Below the pieces are notes generated by a model. The model was given only the letters and a program-made list of their open reading frames with translations. It searched no databases and was not told the DNA's origin. 64,000 bases of DNA from Synechococcus sp. CS-1329 (GTDB lineage Bacteria > Cyanobacteriota > Cyanobacteriia > PCC-6307 > Cyanobiaceae), in NCBI RefSeq assembly GCF_025128055.1, contig NZ_JAHLYS010000040.1:44043-108042 (forward strand), given 5' to 3'. This document shows positions 10,068-20,098 of the stretch, one piece after another; the stretch's first letter is position 1; each line of letters opens with the position of its first letter. Made by a program: the position numbers and the translations under genes.

Positions 10068-11006
10068 GTGCATCAGTATCAGATCGATCGGGTCGAGCAT
10101 CAAATCGCCGACGACCGCTCCCAGACCGGTGTGTTCGTGATCGGGCCCCTCGACCGGGGTCAGGCCGTCACCCTCGGCAACGCCCTGCGGCGTGTGCTGA
10201 TGGGAGGCATGGAGGGCAGCGCCATCACCGCCGTCCGCATTGCCGGCGTCAACCATGAGTACGCCACCATCCCCGGTGTGCGTGAAGACGTCCTCGACAT
10301 CCTGCTGAACTGCAAGGAAGTGGTCGTCAACAGCCGCAACCGCGATCTTGAGATCGGTCGGCTGATCATCAACGGCCCCGCCACCGTCACCGCCGCCGAC
10401 CTTCAGTTTTCCTCCCAGGTTCAGATCATCGATTTCGATCGGCCGATCGCCACCGTGGCCGAAGGCCATTCTCTGGAGCTGGAAGTGCATGTGGAGCGGG
10501 GCGTCGGCTATCGGCCGGTGGATCGTCACCACGAGGACACCAACGCCATTGATCTGCTGCAGATCGATGCGGTCTTCATGCCCGTACGCCGGGTCAACTA
10601 CACCGTTGATGAAACGGCCGTTGGTGAAGGCGGTTCAGCCCGCGAGCGCCTGCGCCTGGAAATCGTCACCAGCGGCTCGATCACTCCTGACGACGCCATG
10701 GCCCAGGCGGCCAATCAGCTGATCCAGCTGTTCCAGCCCCTGGCCAGCCTGACCATGGTCGAGGAGCCGGGCCTGGAACCTGAACCTTCGGCTGAGAGCC
10801 AGATTCCCCTGGAGGAGCTGAACCTCTCGGTTCGGGCCTACAACTGCCTGAAGCGAGCCCAGGTCAATTCGGTCTCTGATCTGATGGGCTTCAGTTACGA
10901 AGATCTGCTCGAGATCAAGAACTTCGGTTCCAAGTCGGCGGATGAGGTGATCGAAGCGCTGGAGCGCATCGGCATCTCCCTGCCCCAGAGCCGCACCACC
11001 GCCTGA
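10068..11006 (+). CDS. rpoA: RNA polymerase subunit alpha
   Basis: The alpha subunit nucleates RNA polymerase assembly and binds activators and UP elements through its C-terminal domain. A GTG start at 10068 gives 312 residues (M)[20 protein letters not shown]. The N-terminal dimerisation domain has [20 protein letters not shown], and the alpha-CTD starts near residue 245 ([19 protein letters not shown]), including [15 protein letters not shown]. Length is typical of cyanobacteria. Confidence 0.97.
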   Translation: MHQYQIDRVEHQIADDRSQTGVFVIGPLDRGQAVTLGNALRRVLMGGMEGSAITAVRIAGVNHEYATIPGVREDVLDILLNCKEVVVNSRNRDLEIGRLIINGPATVTAADLQFSSQVQIIDFDRPIATVAEGHSLELEVHVERGVGYRPVDRHHEDTNAIDLLQIDAVFMPVRRVNYTVDETAVGEGGSARERLRLEIVTSGSITPDDAMAQAANQLIQLFQPLASLTMVEEPGLEPEPSAESQIPLEELNLSVRAYNCLKRAQVNSVSDLMGFSYEDLLEIKNFGSKSADEVIEALERIGISLPQSRTTA

Positions 11007-11049
11007 GCGGCGCCCTTTCCCCCCTTTCCCTTTTCCATTCCCCGGAACC

Positions 11050-11400
11050 ATGCGACACCAGTGCCGCGTCCCCCTGCTCGGACGACCCGCCGACCAACGC
11101 AAGGCCCTCCTGCGTGGCCTCACCACCCAGTTGATCCGTGAAGGCCGCGTCACCACCACCAAGACCCGCGCCAAGGCCCTGCGCAACGAGGCCGAGCGCA
11201 TGATCACCCTCGCCAAAGACGGCACCCTGGCGGCCCGCCGTCGGGCCATGGGCTACATCTTCGACAAGCAGCTGGTGCACTCCCTGTTCGACAAAGCCCA
11301 GGAGCGCTACGGCGAACGCAACGGCGGCTACACCCGTATCATCCGCACCGTTCCCCGCCGGGGTGACAACGCCGAAATGGCCATCATCGAGCTGGTCTGA
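11050..11400 (+). CDS. rplQ: 50S ribosomal protein L17
   Basis: L17, 116 residues, starts [20 protein letters not shown] and has the conserved [18 protein letters not shown] and the C-terminal [20 protein letters not shown]. It lies 44 bases after rpoA, closing the alpha operon, and is followed closely by truA. Confidence 0.98.
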   Translation: MRHQCRVPLLGRPADQRKALLRGLTTQLIREGRVTTTKTRAKALRNEAERMITLAKDGTLAARRRAMGYIFDKQLVHSLFDKAQERYGERNGGYTRIIRTVPRRGDNAEMAIIELV

Positions 11401-11420
11401 CGCCCAACGCCCACGCCACC

Positions 11421-12305
11421 TTGCCCTTGTGCTCCGAGCAGAGATCGATCCAGCGGGTCGCCCTCTGCCTGCAGTACGAGGGTTCTTCTTTTTGCGGTTG
11501 GCAGCGCCAGAGCCATCAGCCCAGCGTGCAGGAGACCCTGGAGCAAGCCCTGGCCAGACTCGATCCGCACCGCCCCACGCGGGCCATGGCCGCCGGCCGG
11601 ACCGACAGCGGCGTTCATGCGGCGGGCCAGGTGGTTCATTTTGATGCCAGCGGGCCGATTCCCGCCCGGCGCTGGGCCGCTGCTCTCAATGGCCACCTGC
11701 CGCCCTCCATCAGGGTCAGGGCCGCCGCCAGCGTTCCCCTCGACTGGCACGCTTGCTTTTCTGCGCGTTATCGCCGCTACCGCTACACGCTTTACAACGG
11801 GCGCAGAGCCAATCTTTTCCTCTCCCCCTGGAGCTGGCACTGCTACCGGCAGCGCCTCGATGAGCGCGCCATGGCCTGCGCCCTGCGTGGATTACTGGGC
11901 TTCCATGATTTCAGCGCCTTCCAGCGGGCCGGCAGCCGCCGGCCCAATGCCCTCACCACCGTGCAGGCCGTGAGCCTGGAGCGCCATGGCGACCTGGTGG
12001 TGGCCGAGCTCCAGGCCAGCGGCTTTCTCTACGGAATGGTGCGACTGATCATGGGCCAGCTGGTGGCGGTGGGAGAGGGGACGCTCAGCCTGGCCGACTT
12101 CGAGCGACGCTGGCGCGACCGGGCCCGCGCCGAGGTCAGAGAAGCGGCCCCAGCCCATGGGCTTTGCCTGCTGAGGGTGGGCTATCCCACGCCTCCTTTC
12201 CCCTGGCCTGCCTGGTACGATGGCCAACCGCGGCACTGGCTGGAAGGCCAGGATTCGCCTGGGCGTCCTTGGCCTGAGCCTGCCCACGCTGTTCAACAGC
12301 GTTGA
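11421..12305 (+). CDS. truA: tRNA pseudouridine(38-40) synthase TruA
   Basis: TruA isomerises uridines 38-40 in the anticodon arm of many tRNAs. The catalytic motif [15 protein letters not shown] (about residues 58-72) contains the active-site Asp. N-terminal [15 protein letters not shown] and C-terminal [13 protein letters not shown] ([13 protein letters not shown]) motifs agree. The start is ambiguous: TTG at 11421 gives 294 residues and TTG at 11427 is an alternative; no ATG fits. It follows rplQ as in many cyanobacteria. Confidence 0.93.
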   Translation: MPLCSEQRSIQRVALCLQYEGSSFCGWQRQSHQPSVQETLEQALARLDPHRPTRAMAAGRTDSGVHAAGQVVHFDASGPIPARRWAAALNGHLPPSIRVRAAASVPLDWHACFSARYRRYRYTLYNGRRANLFLSPWSWHCYRQRLDERAMACALRGLLGFHDFSAFQRAGSRRPNALTTVQAVSLERHGDLVVAELQASGFLYGMVRLIMGQLVAVGEGTLSLADFERRWRDRARAEVREAAPAHGLCLLRVGYPTPPFPWPAWYDGQPRHWLEGQDSPGRPWPEPAHAVQQR

Positions 12306-12487
12306 GGCCAGTTCAAGACTGGATCCATCCATCCAGCGCGATCCCGGAAACGGGTGAGCGGGCCACAGGTTAGGCTCAGGAATTGCGTGTCGCGCTGTTG
12401 GGTTCACCCAACGATGCGGCCCTCCCGCCCCATGTCCAGCCCCATCCTCCGGGATGGTGCCTTACTCCGATCCGGCCCGCCGGTGCG

Positions 12488-12940
12488 ATGAACAAGACAT
12501 CCGTTCCCTCTCTCGATTCCCTCGACCGCCAGTGGTTCCTGGTGGACGCCGAGAATCAGACCCTCGGCCGTCTGGCCACCGAGGTGGCCAGTGTGCTGCG
12601 TGGCAAGAACAAGCCCACCTTCACACCCCACCTGGACACCGGTGACTTCGTGGTCATCATCAACGCCGACAAGATCCGCATCAGCGGCAACAAGGCCAGC
12701 CAGAAGATCTATCGCCGTCACTCCGGTCGTCCCGGCGGCATGAAGACCGAAACCTTCGAGGCGCTGCAGGCTCGCCTGCCCGAGCGCATCGTCGAGAAGG
12801 CCATCAAGGGCATGCTTCCCCACAATGCCCTCGGCCGTCAGTTGTTCCGCAAGCTGAAGGTCTACAAGGGTGCTGAGCATCCCCACACCGCCCAGCAGCC
12901 CCAGGTTCTGGCCCTCGATCCTTCCGCCACCGCCCAATGA
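12488..12940 (+). CDS. rplM: 50S ribosomal protein L13
   Basis: L13 is an early assembly protein of the large subunit. The ATG at 12488 gives 150 residues beginning [20 protein letters not shown], with [16 protein letters not shown] and the [15 protein letters not shown] segment. Its stop overlaps the rpsI start by four bases (ATGA at 12937-12940), so the pair is probably translationally coupled. Confidence 0.97.
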   Translation: MNKTSVPSLDSLDRQWFLVDAENQTLGRLATEVASVLRGKNKPTFTPHLDTGDFVVIINADKIRISGNKASQKIYRRHSGRPGGMKTETFEALQARLPERIVEKAIKGMLPHNALGRQLFRKLKVYKGAEHPHTAQQPQVLALDPSATAQ

Positions 12941-13344
12941 GCACCGCTTCCAACCGCGTCGTCTACTGGGGAACAGGTCGTCGTAAAACGGCTGTAGCCC
13001 GTGTGCGGGTCGTGCCCGGCACCGGCTCGATCACCATCAATGGCCGCCCCGGCGACAATTACCTCAACTACAACCCCAGCTACCTCAGCGCGGTGAAGGC
13101 TCCCCTGGACACCCTGGGGCTCTCTGCCGAGTACGACCTGCTGGTCAACGTCAAAGGTGGTGGCCTCACCGGCCAGGCCGATGCCATCAAGCAGGGAGCC
13201 GCCCGTGCCCTCTGTGAGCTCTCGCCGGACAACCGCAAGCCCCTCAAGACCGAAGGCCACCTCAGCCGCGATCCCCGCGCCAAGGAGCGTCGCAAGTACG
13301 GCCTCAAGAAAGCCCGTAAGGCGCCCCAGTTCTCCAAGCGCTGA
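12937..13344 (+). CDS. rpsI: 30S ribosomal protein S9
   Basis: S9 reaches P-site tRNA with its C-terminal tail. The 135-residue protein has [19 protein letters not shown] near the start, [19 protein letters not shown] in the middle and the basic tail [15 protein letters not shown], whose last KR contacts tRNA. The ATG overlaps the rplM stop. Confidence 0.98.
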   Translation: MSTASNRVVYWGTGRRKTAVARVRVVPGTGSITINGRPGDNYLNYNPSYLSAVKAPLDTLGLSAEYDLLVNVKGGGLTGQADAIKQGAARALCELSPDNRKPLKTEGHLSRDPRAKERRKYGLKKARKAPQFSKR

Positions 13345-13376
13345 TCCTTTTCTTCCGCATTCAGCCCACTCCAGCC

Positions 13377-13649
13377 ATGCCTAAGGCCGACATCCATCCC
13401 ACCTGGTATTCCGATGCCAAGGTGATCTGCAACGGAGAGGTGGTGATGACCACCGGCTCCACCCAGCCCGAGCTGCACGTGGACGTGTGGAGTGGCAACC
13501 ACCCCTTCTACACCGGTACCCAGAAGATCCTCGACACCGAGGGACGCGTGGACCGCTTCATGCGCAAGTACGGCATGGCCAGCACCGACAACGCCAGCGG
13601 TGAGGCTGCCGTAGAAGCAGCCAAGCCTGAGGCCGAGGTTCAGACCTGA
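13377..13649 (+). CDS. rpmE: 50S ribosomal protein L31
   Basis: L31, 90 residues, begins MPKADIHPTWYSDAKVICNG and contains GSTQPELHVDVWSGNHPFYT and the TEGRVDRFMRKYGM segment. Only one Cys (C18) of the CxxC zinc motif is present, so it belongs to the zinc-free C-minus class. An acidic, Ala-rich tail ends the protein. It is followed by the terminator at 13671. Confidence 0.96.
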   Translation: MPKADIHPTWYSDAKVICNGEVVMTTGSTQPELHVDVWSGNHPFYTGTQKILDTEGRVDRFMRKYGMASTDNASGEAAVEAAKPEAEVQT

Positions 13650-13670
13650 TCCATTCAGGTTCGTTTCTCA

Positions 13671-13699
13671 AGCCGGACGCCCACGGGTGTCCGGCTTTG
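13671..13699 (+). terminator. Probable intrinsic terminator after rpmE
   Basis: An 8-bp perfect stem (AGCCGGAC with GTCCGGCT, loop of 10) is followed by TTTG. The T-tract is short, so termination may be partial. It lies between rpmE and prfA, where the ribosomal cluster would be expected to end. Confidence 0.6.
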
Positions 13700-13721
13700 T
13701 GCTGTCTGCTCACCCATCTCC

Positions 13722-14819
13722 ATGGATCCTTCGCTGCTGCGTGAGCGCCTTGAGGCTGCCGATCGCACCTTCCACGCGCTTGAGCGGCAGCTGGCCGATC
13801 CTGCCGTGGCCGCCGACCCCAACGAGCTGCGCCGCCTCTCCAAGGAACGGGCCAGACTCGAGCCGCTGGCCACCGGGCTCAGTCAGTGGCAAGGCCTGCA
13901 GCAGCAGCAGCAGGACGCCCAGCAACTGGCGCGCCAAAGCAAAGGGGAGCCCGAGATGGAGGCCCTGATCCAGGAGGAGCTCGCCCAGCTGAGCGGTCAG
14001 CTGGGCGAGCTTGAGCAGCAACTCACCGTGGCCCTGCTCCCCAGCGATCCCCGCGATGAACGCAGCGTGATGCTGGAGATCCGCGCCGGCACCGGCGGAG
14101 ATGAGGCCGCTCTGTGGGCAGGCGATCTGGCCCGGATGTACGAGCGCTTCGCCCAGACTGTGGGCTGGAGCGTGCAGCCCCTGAGCGCCTCGGAATCCGA
14201 CCTGGGCGGGTTCAAGGAACTGATCCTGGCCATCCGCGGCGAGGGGGTCTACAGCCAGCTCAAGTACGAAGCCGGCGTGCACCGGGTCCAGCGAGTTCCC
14301 GCCACCGAGTCCCAGGGTCGGGTGCACACCTCCACCGCCACCGTGGCGGTGATGCCCGAGGCCGATCCGGTGGAGGTCCAGCTCGATCCCGCGGATCTCG
14401 ACATCAGCACAGCCCGCTCAGGCGGCGCCGGCGGTCAGAACGTCAACAAGGTGGAAACGGCGGTGGATCTGCTGCACAAGCCAACGGGCATCCGGGTGTT
14501 CTGCACCCAGGAGCGCTCGCAACTGCAGAACCGGGAGCGGGCCCTGGAAATCCTGCGGGCCAAGCTGCTGGAGCGGCAGCTGGCGGAGGCCGCCGCCGCC
14601 GAGAGTTCCGCCCGCCGTGCCCAGGTGGGCAGCGGCGAGCGCAGCGAAAAGATCCGCACCTACAACGCCAAGGACAACCGGGTCACCGACCACCGGCTGG
14701 GACGCAACTTCGCGCTGGAGCCGGTGCTGCAGGGCCAGCTGGCCGAAGTGATCGGCGCCTGCGTGGCGGCGGAACAGAGGGCCCTGATGGAACAGTTGGT
14801 GGCCGAGGGTGTCTCCTAG
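13722..14819 (+). CDS. prfA: Peptide chain release factor 1
   Basis: RF1 recognises UAA and UAG stops and triggers peptidyl-tRNA hydrolysis. The tripeptide anticodon PAT is in [13 protein letters not shown] (about residues 194-206), and the catalytic GGQ is in [17 protein letters not shown] (about residues 229-245). The 365 residues match the family. It lies downstream of the ribosomal cluster, behind a weak terminator. The paralogue prfB is at 51446. Confidence 0.97.
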   Translation: MDPSLLRERLEAADRTFHALERQLADPAVAADPNELRRLSKERARLEPLATGLSQWQGLQQQQQDAQQLARQSKGEPEMEALIQEELAQLSGQLGELEQQLTVALLPSDPRDERSVMLEIRAGTGGDEAALWAGDLARMYERFAQTVGWSVQPLSASESDLGGFKELILAIRGEGVYSQLKYEAGVHRVQRVPATESQGRVHTSTATVAVMPEADPVEVQLDPADLDISTARSGGAGGQNVNKVETAVDLLHKPTGIRVFCTQERSQLQNRERALEILRAKLLERQLAEAAAAESSARRAQVGSGERSEKIRTYNAKDNRVTDHRLGRNFALEPVLQGQLAEVIGACVAAEQRALMEQLVAEGVS

Positions 14820-14828
14820 GCCGAGGCC

Positions 14829-15326
14829 CTAAGCCCCGATCACGTACTTGGCCCACTCCTGGCGACCGGAGCGGATGTGGCGGGTGGCCTCGAAGTAGAG
14901 GGTGCTCACCGGCCGCCGCGGCACCCGGGCCAGGGGCATGGCCGCTTCCCGGGGGGTGCGGCTGCCCTTGCGCACATTGCAGCGCAGACAGGCTGTGGTG
15001 ACGTTCTCCCAGGTGTCGGTCCCGCCGCGGCTGCGGGGGATCACGTGATCGATCGAGAGTTGCTCACCCTGGTAGCCGCAGTACTGACAGCTGTGGCTGT
15101 CGCGCTGGAACACGTTGCGGCGGGTGAGTGGCAACTGTTTGAAAGGCACCCGCACGAACTGACGCAGGCGGATCACCGATGGAAGCAGCATCTCACCACG
15201 GATGGGGTGATTGGAATCGTGCTCAAGGCCTTCGGCCTTGCCCTTGAGCAGCATCACCGTGGCCCGACGCCAACTGGTGATGTTCAGAGGCTCGTAGGAC
15301 GCATTCAGGACCAGAACCTGGCTCAC
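14829..15326 (-). CDS. HNH endonuclease family protein (cyanobacterial housekeeping type)
   Basis: The GTG at 15326 gives (M)SQVLVLNASYEPLNITSWRR, the usual N-terminus of this family, and 165 residues. The HNH core is complete: CQYCG zinc pair, IDHVIPRSRGGTDTWENV with the catalytic His, then ACLRCNVRKGSRTP with the second CxxC. This stand-alone type is widespread in cyanobacteria and its biological role is not established. It is convergent with prfA and divergent from alr, with no sign of mobility. Confidence 0.9.
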   Translation of the reverse strand: MSQVLVLNASYEPLNITSWRRATVMLLKGKAEGLEHDSNHPIRGEMLLPSVIRLRQFVRVPFKQLPLTRRNVFQRDSHSCQYCGYQGEQLSIDHVIPRSRGGTDTWENVTTACLRCNVRKGSRTPREAAMPLARVPRRPVSTLYFEATRHIRSGRQEWAKYVIGA

Positions 15327-15453
15327 GGCGCGTGGTCCACGGACGGGGTGCCACATCCCCAGATGGCTGCCATGCTAACGGGTCTTAGCCTTCTGACACG
15401 AGATTGGCCCTACGGTTCAGCTCGGAGTCAGCCCGCTGTGATACTCGCCTGAG

Positions 15454-16674
15454 ATGGCACCGAAGCTCAAGTTCAGCCAACCACGGCCCGTTGGGGATCC
15501 CCTGAAGTTCGTGGCAGCCGGGCTGCATCCGCGCCAGCGGGCCTGGGTGGAGGTGGATGAGGCCGCCATCGAGCACAACGCCAGGGCCCTGGGCCGCTGG
15601 CTGGCACCGGACTCGTCGCTGATGGCAGTGGTCAAAGCCGATGGCTATGGCCATGGCGCCGCCCCGGTGGCGCGTGCGGCTTTGGCGGGCGGCGCCACCT
15701 CCCTCGGAGTGGCCACCCTGCAGGAAGGCATCGAGTTGCGCCAGGCGGGCCTGGAGACGCCGCTGCTGGTGATGGGAAACCTGACCCAGCCCGAGGAACT
15801 GCGCAGCTGCCTGGAGTGGGAGCTCATGCCCACCATCAGCGGCATGCGCGAGGCCCTGCTCTGCCAGAACCTGGCCAGTGGCAGTGGGCGCTCCATGGCC
15901 CTGCATCTCAAGCTCGACACCGGCATGGCCCGGCTGGGGGTGGACTGGGGCGACGGGGTCAGACTGCTGCAGGCCCTGCTCGGGCTGGAGGCGGTGCAGC
16001 TGGCGGGGGTCTACTCCCACCTGGCCGATGCCGACGCTCCCGACCCGGGAGGGGGCGGCCTGACCGCTCTGCAGCAGGAGCGTTTCGAGAGCATGCTGCG
16101 CGGCGCCGGCGAGCTGGGGCTGGCCACCGGAGTGCGCCATCTGGCCAATTCCGCCGGCACCCTGCGCAGCCGCCAGCTCCACTACGACCTGGTGCGGGTG
16201 GGACTGGCGCTCTACGGGCAGACACCCGCCGAGCACCTCAGCCAGACGGTGCCGCTGCGGCCCGCCATGAGCGTGCGGGCGAGGGTGTGCCTGATCCGCG
16301 AGGTGCCGGCTGGGGTGGGGGTGAGCTACGGCCACAGCTACACCACCCGGCGCCCCAGTCGGCTGGCGGTGGTCACGATCGGCTACGCCGATGGCGTGCC
16401 CCGGCTGCTCAGCAACCGGCTGGAGGTGCTCTTCGCCGGGCGCCGGCTGGCCCAGGTGGGGGCCATCACCATGGATCAGTTGCTGATCGATGCCACCGAG
16501 GCTCCCGAACTGGAGGTGGGCTCGGTGGTCACCCTCCTGGGCCACGACGGCGACGAGCGCATCAGCCCCCAGGACTGGGCCCGGGCCAGTGGCACCATCC
16601 CCTGGGAAATTCTCTGCGGCTTCAAACATCGCCTGCCTCGGCTGCTCCTGGGCGAGACGGAGCACGATCGCTGA
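15454..16674 (+). CDS. alr: Alanine racemase
   Basis: Alanine racemase makes D-alanine for peptidoglycan using PLP. The PLP lysine is in MAVVKADGYGHGAAP (about residue 56), and the second catalytic base, a Tyr, is in GVSYGHSYTTRRPSRL (about residue 290). Conserved FNSAGTL-type sequence appears as LANSAGTLRS. The 406 residues include an N-terminal stretch of about 30 residues beyond most homologues, so a start further downstream is possible. Confidence 0.95.
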   Translation: MAPKLKFSQPRPVGDPLKFVAAGLHPRQRAWVEVDEAAIEHNARALGRWLAPDSSLMAVVKADGYGHGAAPVARAALAGGATSLGVATLQEGIELRQAGLETPLLVMGNLTQPEELRSCLEWELMPTISGMREALLCQNLASGSGRSMALHLKLDTGMARLGVDWGDGVRLLQALLGLEAVQLAGVYSHLADADAPDPGGGGLTALQQERFESMLRGAGELGLATGVRHLANSAGTLRSRQLHYDLVRVGLALYGQTPAEHLSQTVPLRPAMSVRARVCLIREVPAGVGVSYGHSYTTRRPSRLAVVTIGYADGVPRLLSNRLEVLFAGRRLAQVGAITMDQLLIDATEAPELEVGSVVTLLGHDGDERISPQDWARASGTIPWEILCGFKHRLPRLLLGETEHDR

Positions 16675-16693
16675 TAAGCTCTGCTGGCCCCCT

Positions 16694-16782
16694 GGAGAGG
16701 TGGCTGAGTGGTTGAAAGCGGCTCCCTGCTAAGGAGTTACAGGAGGCAACTTCTGTCGAGGGTTCGAATCCCTCCCTCTCCG
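16694..16782 (+). tRNA. trnS-GCT: tRNA-Ser (anticodon GCT)
   Basis: The 89-base sequence folds as a class II tRNA. The acceptor stem GGAGAGG pairs with CCTCTCC at 16775-16781, with G as discriminator. The anticodon loop CTGCTAA at 16726-16732 gives GCT. There is a long variable arm, and the T loop is GGTTCGAATCC. CCA is not encoded. It reads AGC/AGU serine codons. It lies 19 bases after alr. Confidence 0.96.
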
Positions 16783-16813
16783 TTCCAAGATCCCGGCTCT
16801 CGCCCGCTGATGT

Positions 16814-17746
16814 TCAGCCCGGCTCAGTGGCTCCACTGAGCCGGCGGCTCAGCTCGGGCAGCAGCTGCTCATCGGCGGCACGCTCCGCCCCTTCACTGAA
16901 GATCACCAGCAGGAAGGGATCACGGTCTGGGATCTCCACATAGGCCGCGTCATGGCGGGCCTGGCTCATCCAGCCGGCCTTGCTCCACAGCCGGGCAGCG
17001 GCGGGCAGGCCAGCTCCGATGAACCCATCCACCTGGTTCTCCGGATCCGCCGCCCGCAGCTCGGGATCGAGGGAGCGACTCAGCAGCGCACGCATGCGCG
17101 CACATGCCGGGGGCGACACCAGGCCCCCCGCCATGATCCCGTGCAGCAGTCGGGCCGTGGCATCGGTGCTGAGCCGGTTGCGATTCTGCAACTCCGGTCC
17201 ATAGAACTGCCGCTCCCGTCCGTAGGGACCATCCCCCCAGGTCTTCTGGCAGACGTTGCAACCCTCGAACTCGCTCCAGCCCTGGGAGGCATACCACTGG
17301 TTCACCAGTTGACGGCCCTCCATCCAGGCCCTCAGCGGTCGCTCGGGCAGATCGGGGCCACTGGTGGTGCCCGTGAGCCAGTCCACCAGCACGGCGGTGG
17401 CGTCGTTGCTGGAGTCGCGGATCATGTCGGCCATCGCCCGGCGCAGCTCAGCGCCGTCTTCAAGCAGCTGGCGCTGCAGCCAGGCTTCGGTGGCCGCCAG
17501 ATAAAACAGCTTGACCACACTGGCCGGATAGCGGTGCCTGGAGCCGGCCCAGGCGGCCCCCGGCACCGACGGGAGCCAGTTTCCCGACGATTCATTGGCC
17601 TCAGCCGCGTCGATCAGGCTGCGGGGGTAACGCAACCAGGTGATCGAGACCTGGGAGCCAAGGCCGGGGCGCCCCTGGAATTCCAGGGCCCGAAGTTGAT
17701 CCTCGAGCATCGCTCCCATCGCCGCATCGGGGCTGTAGAACGCCAT
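16814..17746 (-). CDS. Serine hydrolase, class A beta-lactamase-like
   Basis: The product (310 residues) resembles class A beta-lactamase/DD-peptidase fold proteins. The SxxK motif is SVVK in YPASVVKLFYL (about residues 75-78), the SxN-like element is in RDSSNDATAV, and the third KTG-type box appears as SKAGW. There is no obvious signal peptide with this start. Real beta-lactam hydrolysis cannot be claimed; cyanobacterial members are of unknown substrate. It is divergent from the NlpC/P60 gene, with 17 bases between starts. Confidence 0.75.
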   Translation of the reverse strand: MAFYSPDAAMGAMLEDQLRALEFQGRPGLGSQVSITWLRYPRSLIDAAEANESSGNWLPSVPGAAWAGSRHRYPASVVKLFYLAATEAWLQRQLLEDGAELRRAMADMIRDSSNDATAVLVDWLTGTTSGPDLPERPLRAWMEGRQLVNQWYASQGWSEFEGCNVCQKTWGDGPYGRERQFYGPELQNRNRLSTDATARLLHGIMAGGLVSPPACARMRALLSRSLDPELRAADPENQVDGFIGAGLPAAARLWSKAGWMSQARHDAAYVEIPDRDPFLLVIFSEGAERAADEQLLPELSRRLSGATEPG

Positions 17747-17763
17747 CGGTACCGTCGTCTGCC

Positions 17764-18495
17764 ATGGAGAGCGTAGGAACCGCTGTGAGCGCCGAAGGGC
17801 TGCAGGCGGGTCGCTGCTGGCGACTGATCGCCGACATCAATGGCCACGCCCGCTCCAGCGGCCCGGGGCTGGCCACCCAGGCCCGCCGTGGCCGCAGGCT
17901 GCAACTGCTCAACCAGCGCCAGGGAAACCGGCTGCTGGTGCGCCTGCTGGAGGATGGCTATCCCTGCTGGGTGGAGATCAGCGACCTGCTGGAGCGGGCC
18001 ATCCCTGCCCTGCCCAGTCGGCCCCTGCCCCTGGGGGAGGGCCGCATCAACGCTCTCCTGCCGGAGGTGATGGCCTTTGCCGAGCGGGCCCGGCAGCAGC
18101 CCAACCACTACCTCTGGGGCGGCAGCCTCGGTCCCGACTACGACTGCTCGGGCTTCGTGCAGAGCGCCTTCGCCAGCGCAGGGATCTGGATCCCCCGGGA
18201 TGCCTACCAGCAGGAGCGTTTCTGTCAGCCGGTGGCGGTGCGCCCTGGGGTTTTCGCGCTGCTGCGGCCGGGGGATCTGATCTTCTTCGGCCGCCCCCAG
18301 CGCTGCAGCCATGTGGGGCTGTACCTGGGGGGAGGCCGCTACCTGCACAGTTCCGGTCAAGAGCATGGCCGTGATGGCCTCGGCATCGATCAGCTCAGTC
18401 CCGAGGCCGACCACCCCGTGTCGTGCCACTACCGCTCTGAACTGCGCGGCGCCGGGCGGGTGCACCGCTGTCATGACGGAACAAGCCTGCCCTGA
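17764..18495 (+). CDS. NlpC/P60-family cell-wall peptidase with SH3b domain
   Basis: The 243-residue protein has an N-terminal SH3b-like region (about residues 15-75) and a C-terminal NlpC/P60 domain. The catalytic Cys is in DYDCSGFVQSAF, the catalytic His in CSHVGLYLG, and a third polar residue in YLHSSGQ. Family members cleave gamma-D-Glu-diaminopimelate bonds in peptidoglycan. The neighbouring serine hydrolase also has a peptidoglycan-related fold, which suggests a shared role in wall turnover. Confidence 0.88.
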   Translation: MESVGTAVSAEGLQAGRCWRLIADINGHARSSGPGLATQARRGRRLQLLNQRQGNRLLVRLLEDGYPCWVEISDLLERAIPALPSRPLPLGEGRINALLPEVMAFAERARQQPNHYLWGGSLGPDYDCSGFVQSAFASAGIWIPRDAYQQERFCQPVAVRPGVFALLRPGDLIFFGRPQRCSHVGLYLGGGRYLHSSGQEHGRDGLGIDQLSPEADHPVSCHYRSELRGAGRVHRCHDGTSLP

Positions 18496-18558
18496 CCACG
18501 CCAGCCAGCCCTGAACCGCGGCTCCCGTAGGTTGCAGCATCGATGCAGCCCTGCCGCC

Positions 18559-19530
18559 ATGACCGCGTCGCACGGCCCCGAGCTCTCGATCGTGATCCCT
18601 CTGTTCAACGAGGAGGAGAGCGTCGGCCTGCTGGTGGAGCAGGTGCTGGCCAGTCTCAGGCCCCTGGCTCGCCCCTTCGAGCTGGTGCTGGTCGACGACG
18701 GCTCCACTGACAGCACCCCGACCCGGCTGGAGGAACTGGCTGCAGCCACCCCTGAACTGGTGGCGGTGCTGCTGCGGCGCAATTACGGCCAGACCGCGGC
18801 GATGGCCGCCGGTTTCGATGCCAGCCACGGGGCCGTGATCGTCACCCTCGATGGCGATCTGCAGAACGATCCCGCCGACATTCCCCTGCTGCTGGACCGG
18901 CTTGAGCAGGGCTACGACCTGGTGAGCGGCTGGCGCCACCAGCGCCAGGATGCGGCCGTCAAACGCCTGCTCCCCTCCAAGATCGCCAACCGTCTGATCG
19001 CGCGGGTCACCGGGGTGCGCCTGCACGATTACGGCTGCTCCCTCAAGGCCTACCGCCGTGAGGTGGTGGCGGACATGAACCTCTACGGCGAGCTGCACCG
19101 CTTCCTGCCGGCGCTGGCCTTCATCGAGGGGGCACGCATCACCGAGGTGAAGGTGAATCACCACGCCCGACGTTTCGGCCAGAGCAAGTACGGCATCGAT
19201 CGCACCTTCCGGGTGCTGATGGACCTGCTCACGGTCTGGTTCATGAAGCGCTTCCTCACCCGGCCGATGCACGTGTTCGGTTTCGGTGGCCTGGCCTGTC
19301 TGGCGATCGGCCTGGCGCTGGGCCTGATGCTGCTGGGCGAGAAGATTCTGTTCAATGCCGACGTGGGAACCCGCCCCCTGCTGATGGTGGCGGTGCTGGC
19401 GATCGTGGCCGGCATCCAGCTGTTCTGCTTCGGGCTGCTGGCGGAGCTGCAGATGCGCACATACCACGAAAGCCAGGGTCGGCCGATCTACCGAGTGCGC
19501 AGCACGTTGCGCGGCAGCCTGGCGGGCTGA
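18559..19530 (+). CDS. Family 2 glycosyltransferase, DPM1/GtrB-like
   Basis: The ATG at 18559 gives 323 residues starting MTASHGPELSIVIPLFNEEE. The GT-A motifs are VDDGSTDST and LDGDLQNDP (metal-binding DxD type), and two hydrophobic segments lie near the C-terminus (about residues 235-300). Such enzymes transfer sugars from UDP/GDP-sugars to polyprenyl phosphate for envelope glycans. Its 3' end overlaps the convergent gene at 19488 by 43 bases. The donor sugar cannot be predicted. Confidence 0.88.
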   Translation: MTASHGPELSIVIPLFNEEESVGLLVEQVLASLRPLARPFELVLVDDGSTDSTPTRLEELAAATPELVAVLLRRNYGQTAAMAAGFDASHGAVIVTLDGDLQNDPADIPLLLDRLEQGYDLVSGWRHQRQDAAVKRLLPSKIANRLIARVTGVRLHDYGCSLKAYRREVVADMNLYGELHRFLPALAFIEGARITEVKVNHHARRFGQSKYGIDRTFRVLMDLLTVWFMKRFLTRPMHVFGFGGLACLAIGLALGLMLLGEKILFNADVGTRPLLMVAVLAIVAGIQLFCFGLLAELQMRTYHESQGRPIYRVRSTLRGSLAG

Positions 19531-20006
19531 GCCGGGGCCGCCGCCAGGGTCGTTCGTCCTCGGAAGCCCTCGATCCCCTCGGCCGCCAGGGCCGCCACGC
19601 GGGGGTCGGGATCGAAGCGAGCGCGCCTGAGCAGGGGCAGGCTGGCCCGATCGCCCCAGGCCAGGCAGGCGGCCAGTGCCGCCAGCCGCTCGTCCTCACG
19701 GCCGGCGGCAGCGGCGCGAAGGGCGGCGAGCAGCTGTTGGCGCCGCTGCGGTTCCAGAAACCCGGCCGGCTGAGGATCTATCGACCAGGCGATGGCCCCC
19801 GCCGTCCCAGCCGCCTCAGGAGCGGCTGGGACGGCGGGAACGGTTGTGGCAGCTGGCGCGACTGGTCGAACGACCTGCTCAAGCTGGGCCCGGTTGATCG
19901 CGGCGACAGCCCTGACGTCATTGAGGGAGGGGCGCGGAGTGCTGCGGCGCCGCAGCAGCCAGAACAGCAGCAGCAGCGCCGCGGCGGCGGGAAGGGCCTG
20001 CTGCAT
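19488..20006 (-). CDS. Small membrane-anchored HEAT-repeat-like protein
   Basis: The product (172 residues) has an N-terminal hydrophobic anchor ([17 protein letters not shown]), an Ala/Pro-rich linker, and a C-terminal helical part with [25 protein letters not shown], which looks like one or two HEAT-type repeats. I do not recognise a named family. It is divergent from psaI, and its last 14 codons overlap the 3' end of the glycosyltransferase gene. Confidence 0.65.
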   Translation of the reverse strand: MQQALPAAAALLLLFWLLRRRSTPRPSLNDVRAVAAINRAQLEQVVRPVAPAATTVPAVPAAPEAAGTAGAIAWSIDPQPAGFLEPQRRQQLLAALRAAAAGREDERLAALAACLAWGDRASLPLLRRARFDPDPRVAALAAEGIEGFRGRTTLAAAPAQPARLPRNVLRTR

Positions 20007-20030
20007 CGGATTGAATTTTTATGTCGCAAC

Positions 20031-20051
20031 GGCAGGCCGACAAAGCCTGCC
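20031..20051 (+). repeat. Leader hairpin upstream of psaI
   Basis: A 7-bp inverted repeat (GGCAGGC, 7-base loop, GCCTGCC) lies about 50 bases before the psaI ATG, in the divergent region with the HEAT-like gene. It may influence psaI mRNA stability or translation; no promoter hexamers with proper spacing could be assigned. Confidence 0.3.
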
Positions 20052-20098
20052 CTGCAGTGATCTTTACAGTACCGGCGGTTGCTGTATTGGCCCTCGCC

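Noticed and set aside
17614..19467. A 617-codon minus-strand frame across the NlpC/P60 and glycosyltransferase genes
   Set aside because: Both plus-strand genes carry intact catalytic motifs; the antisense product is low-complexity His/Gln-rich sequence.
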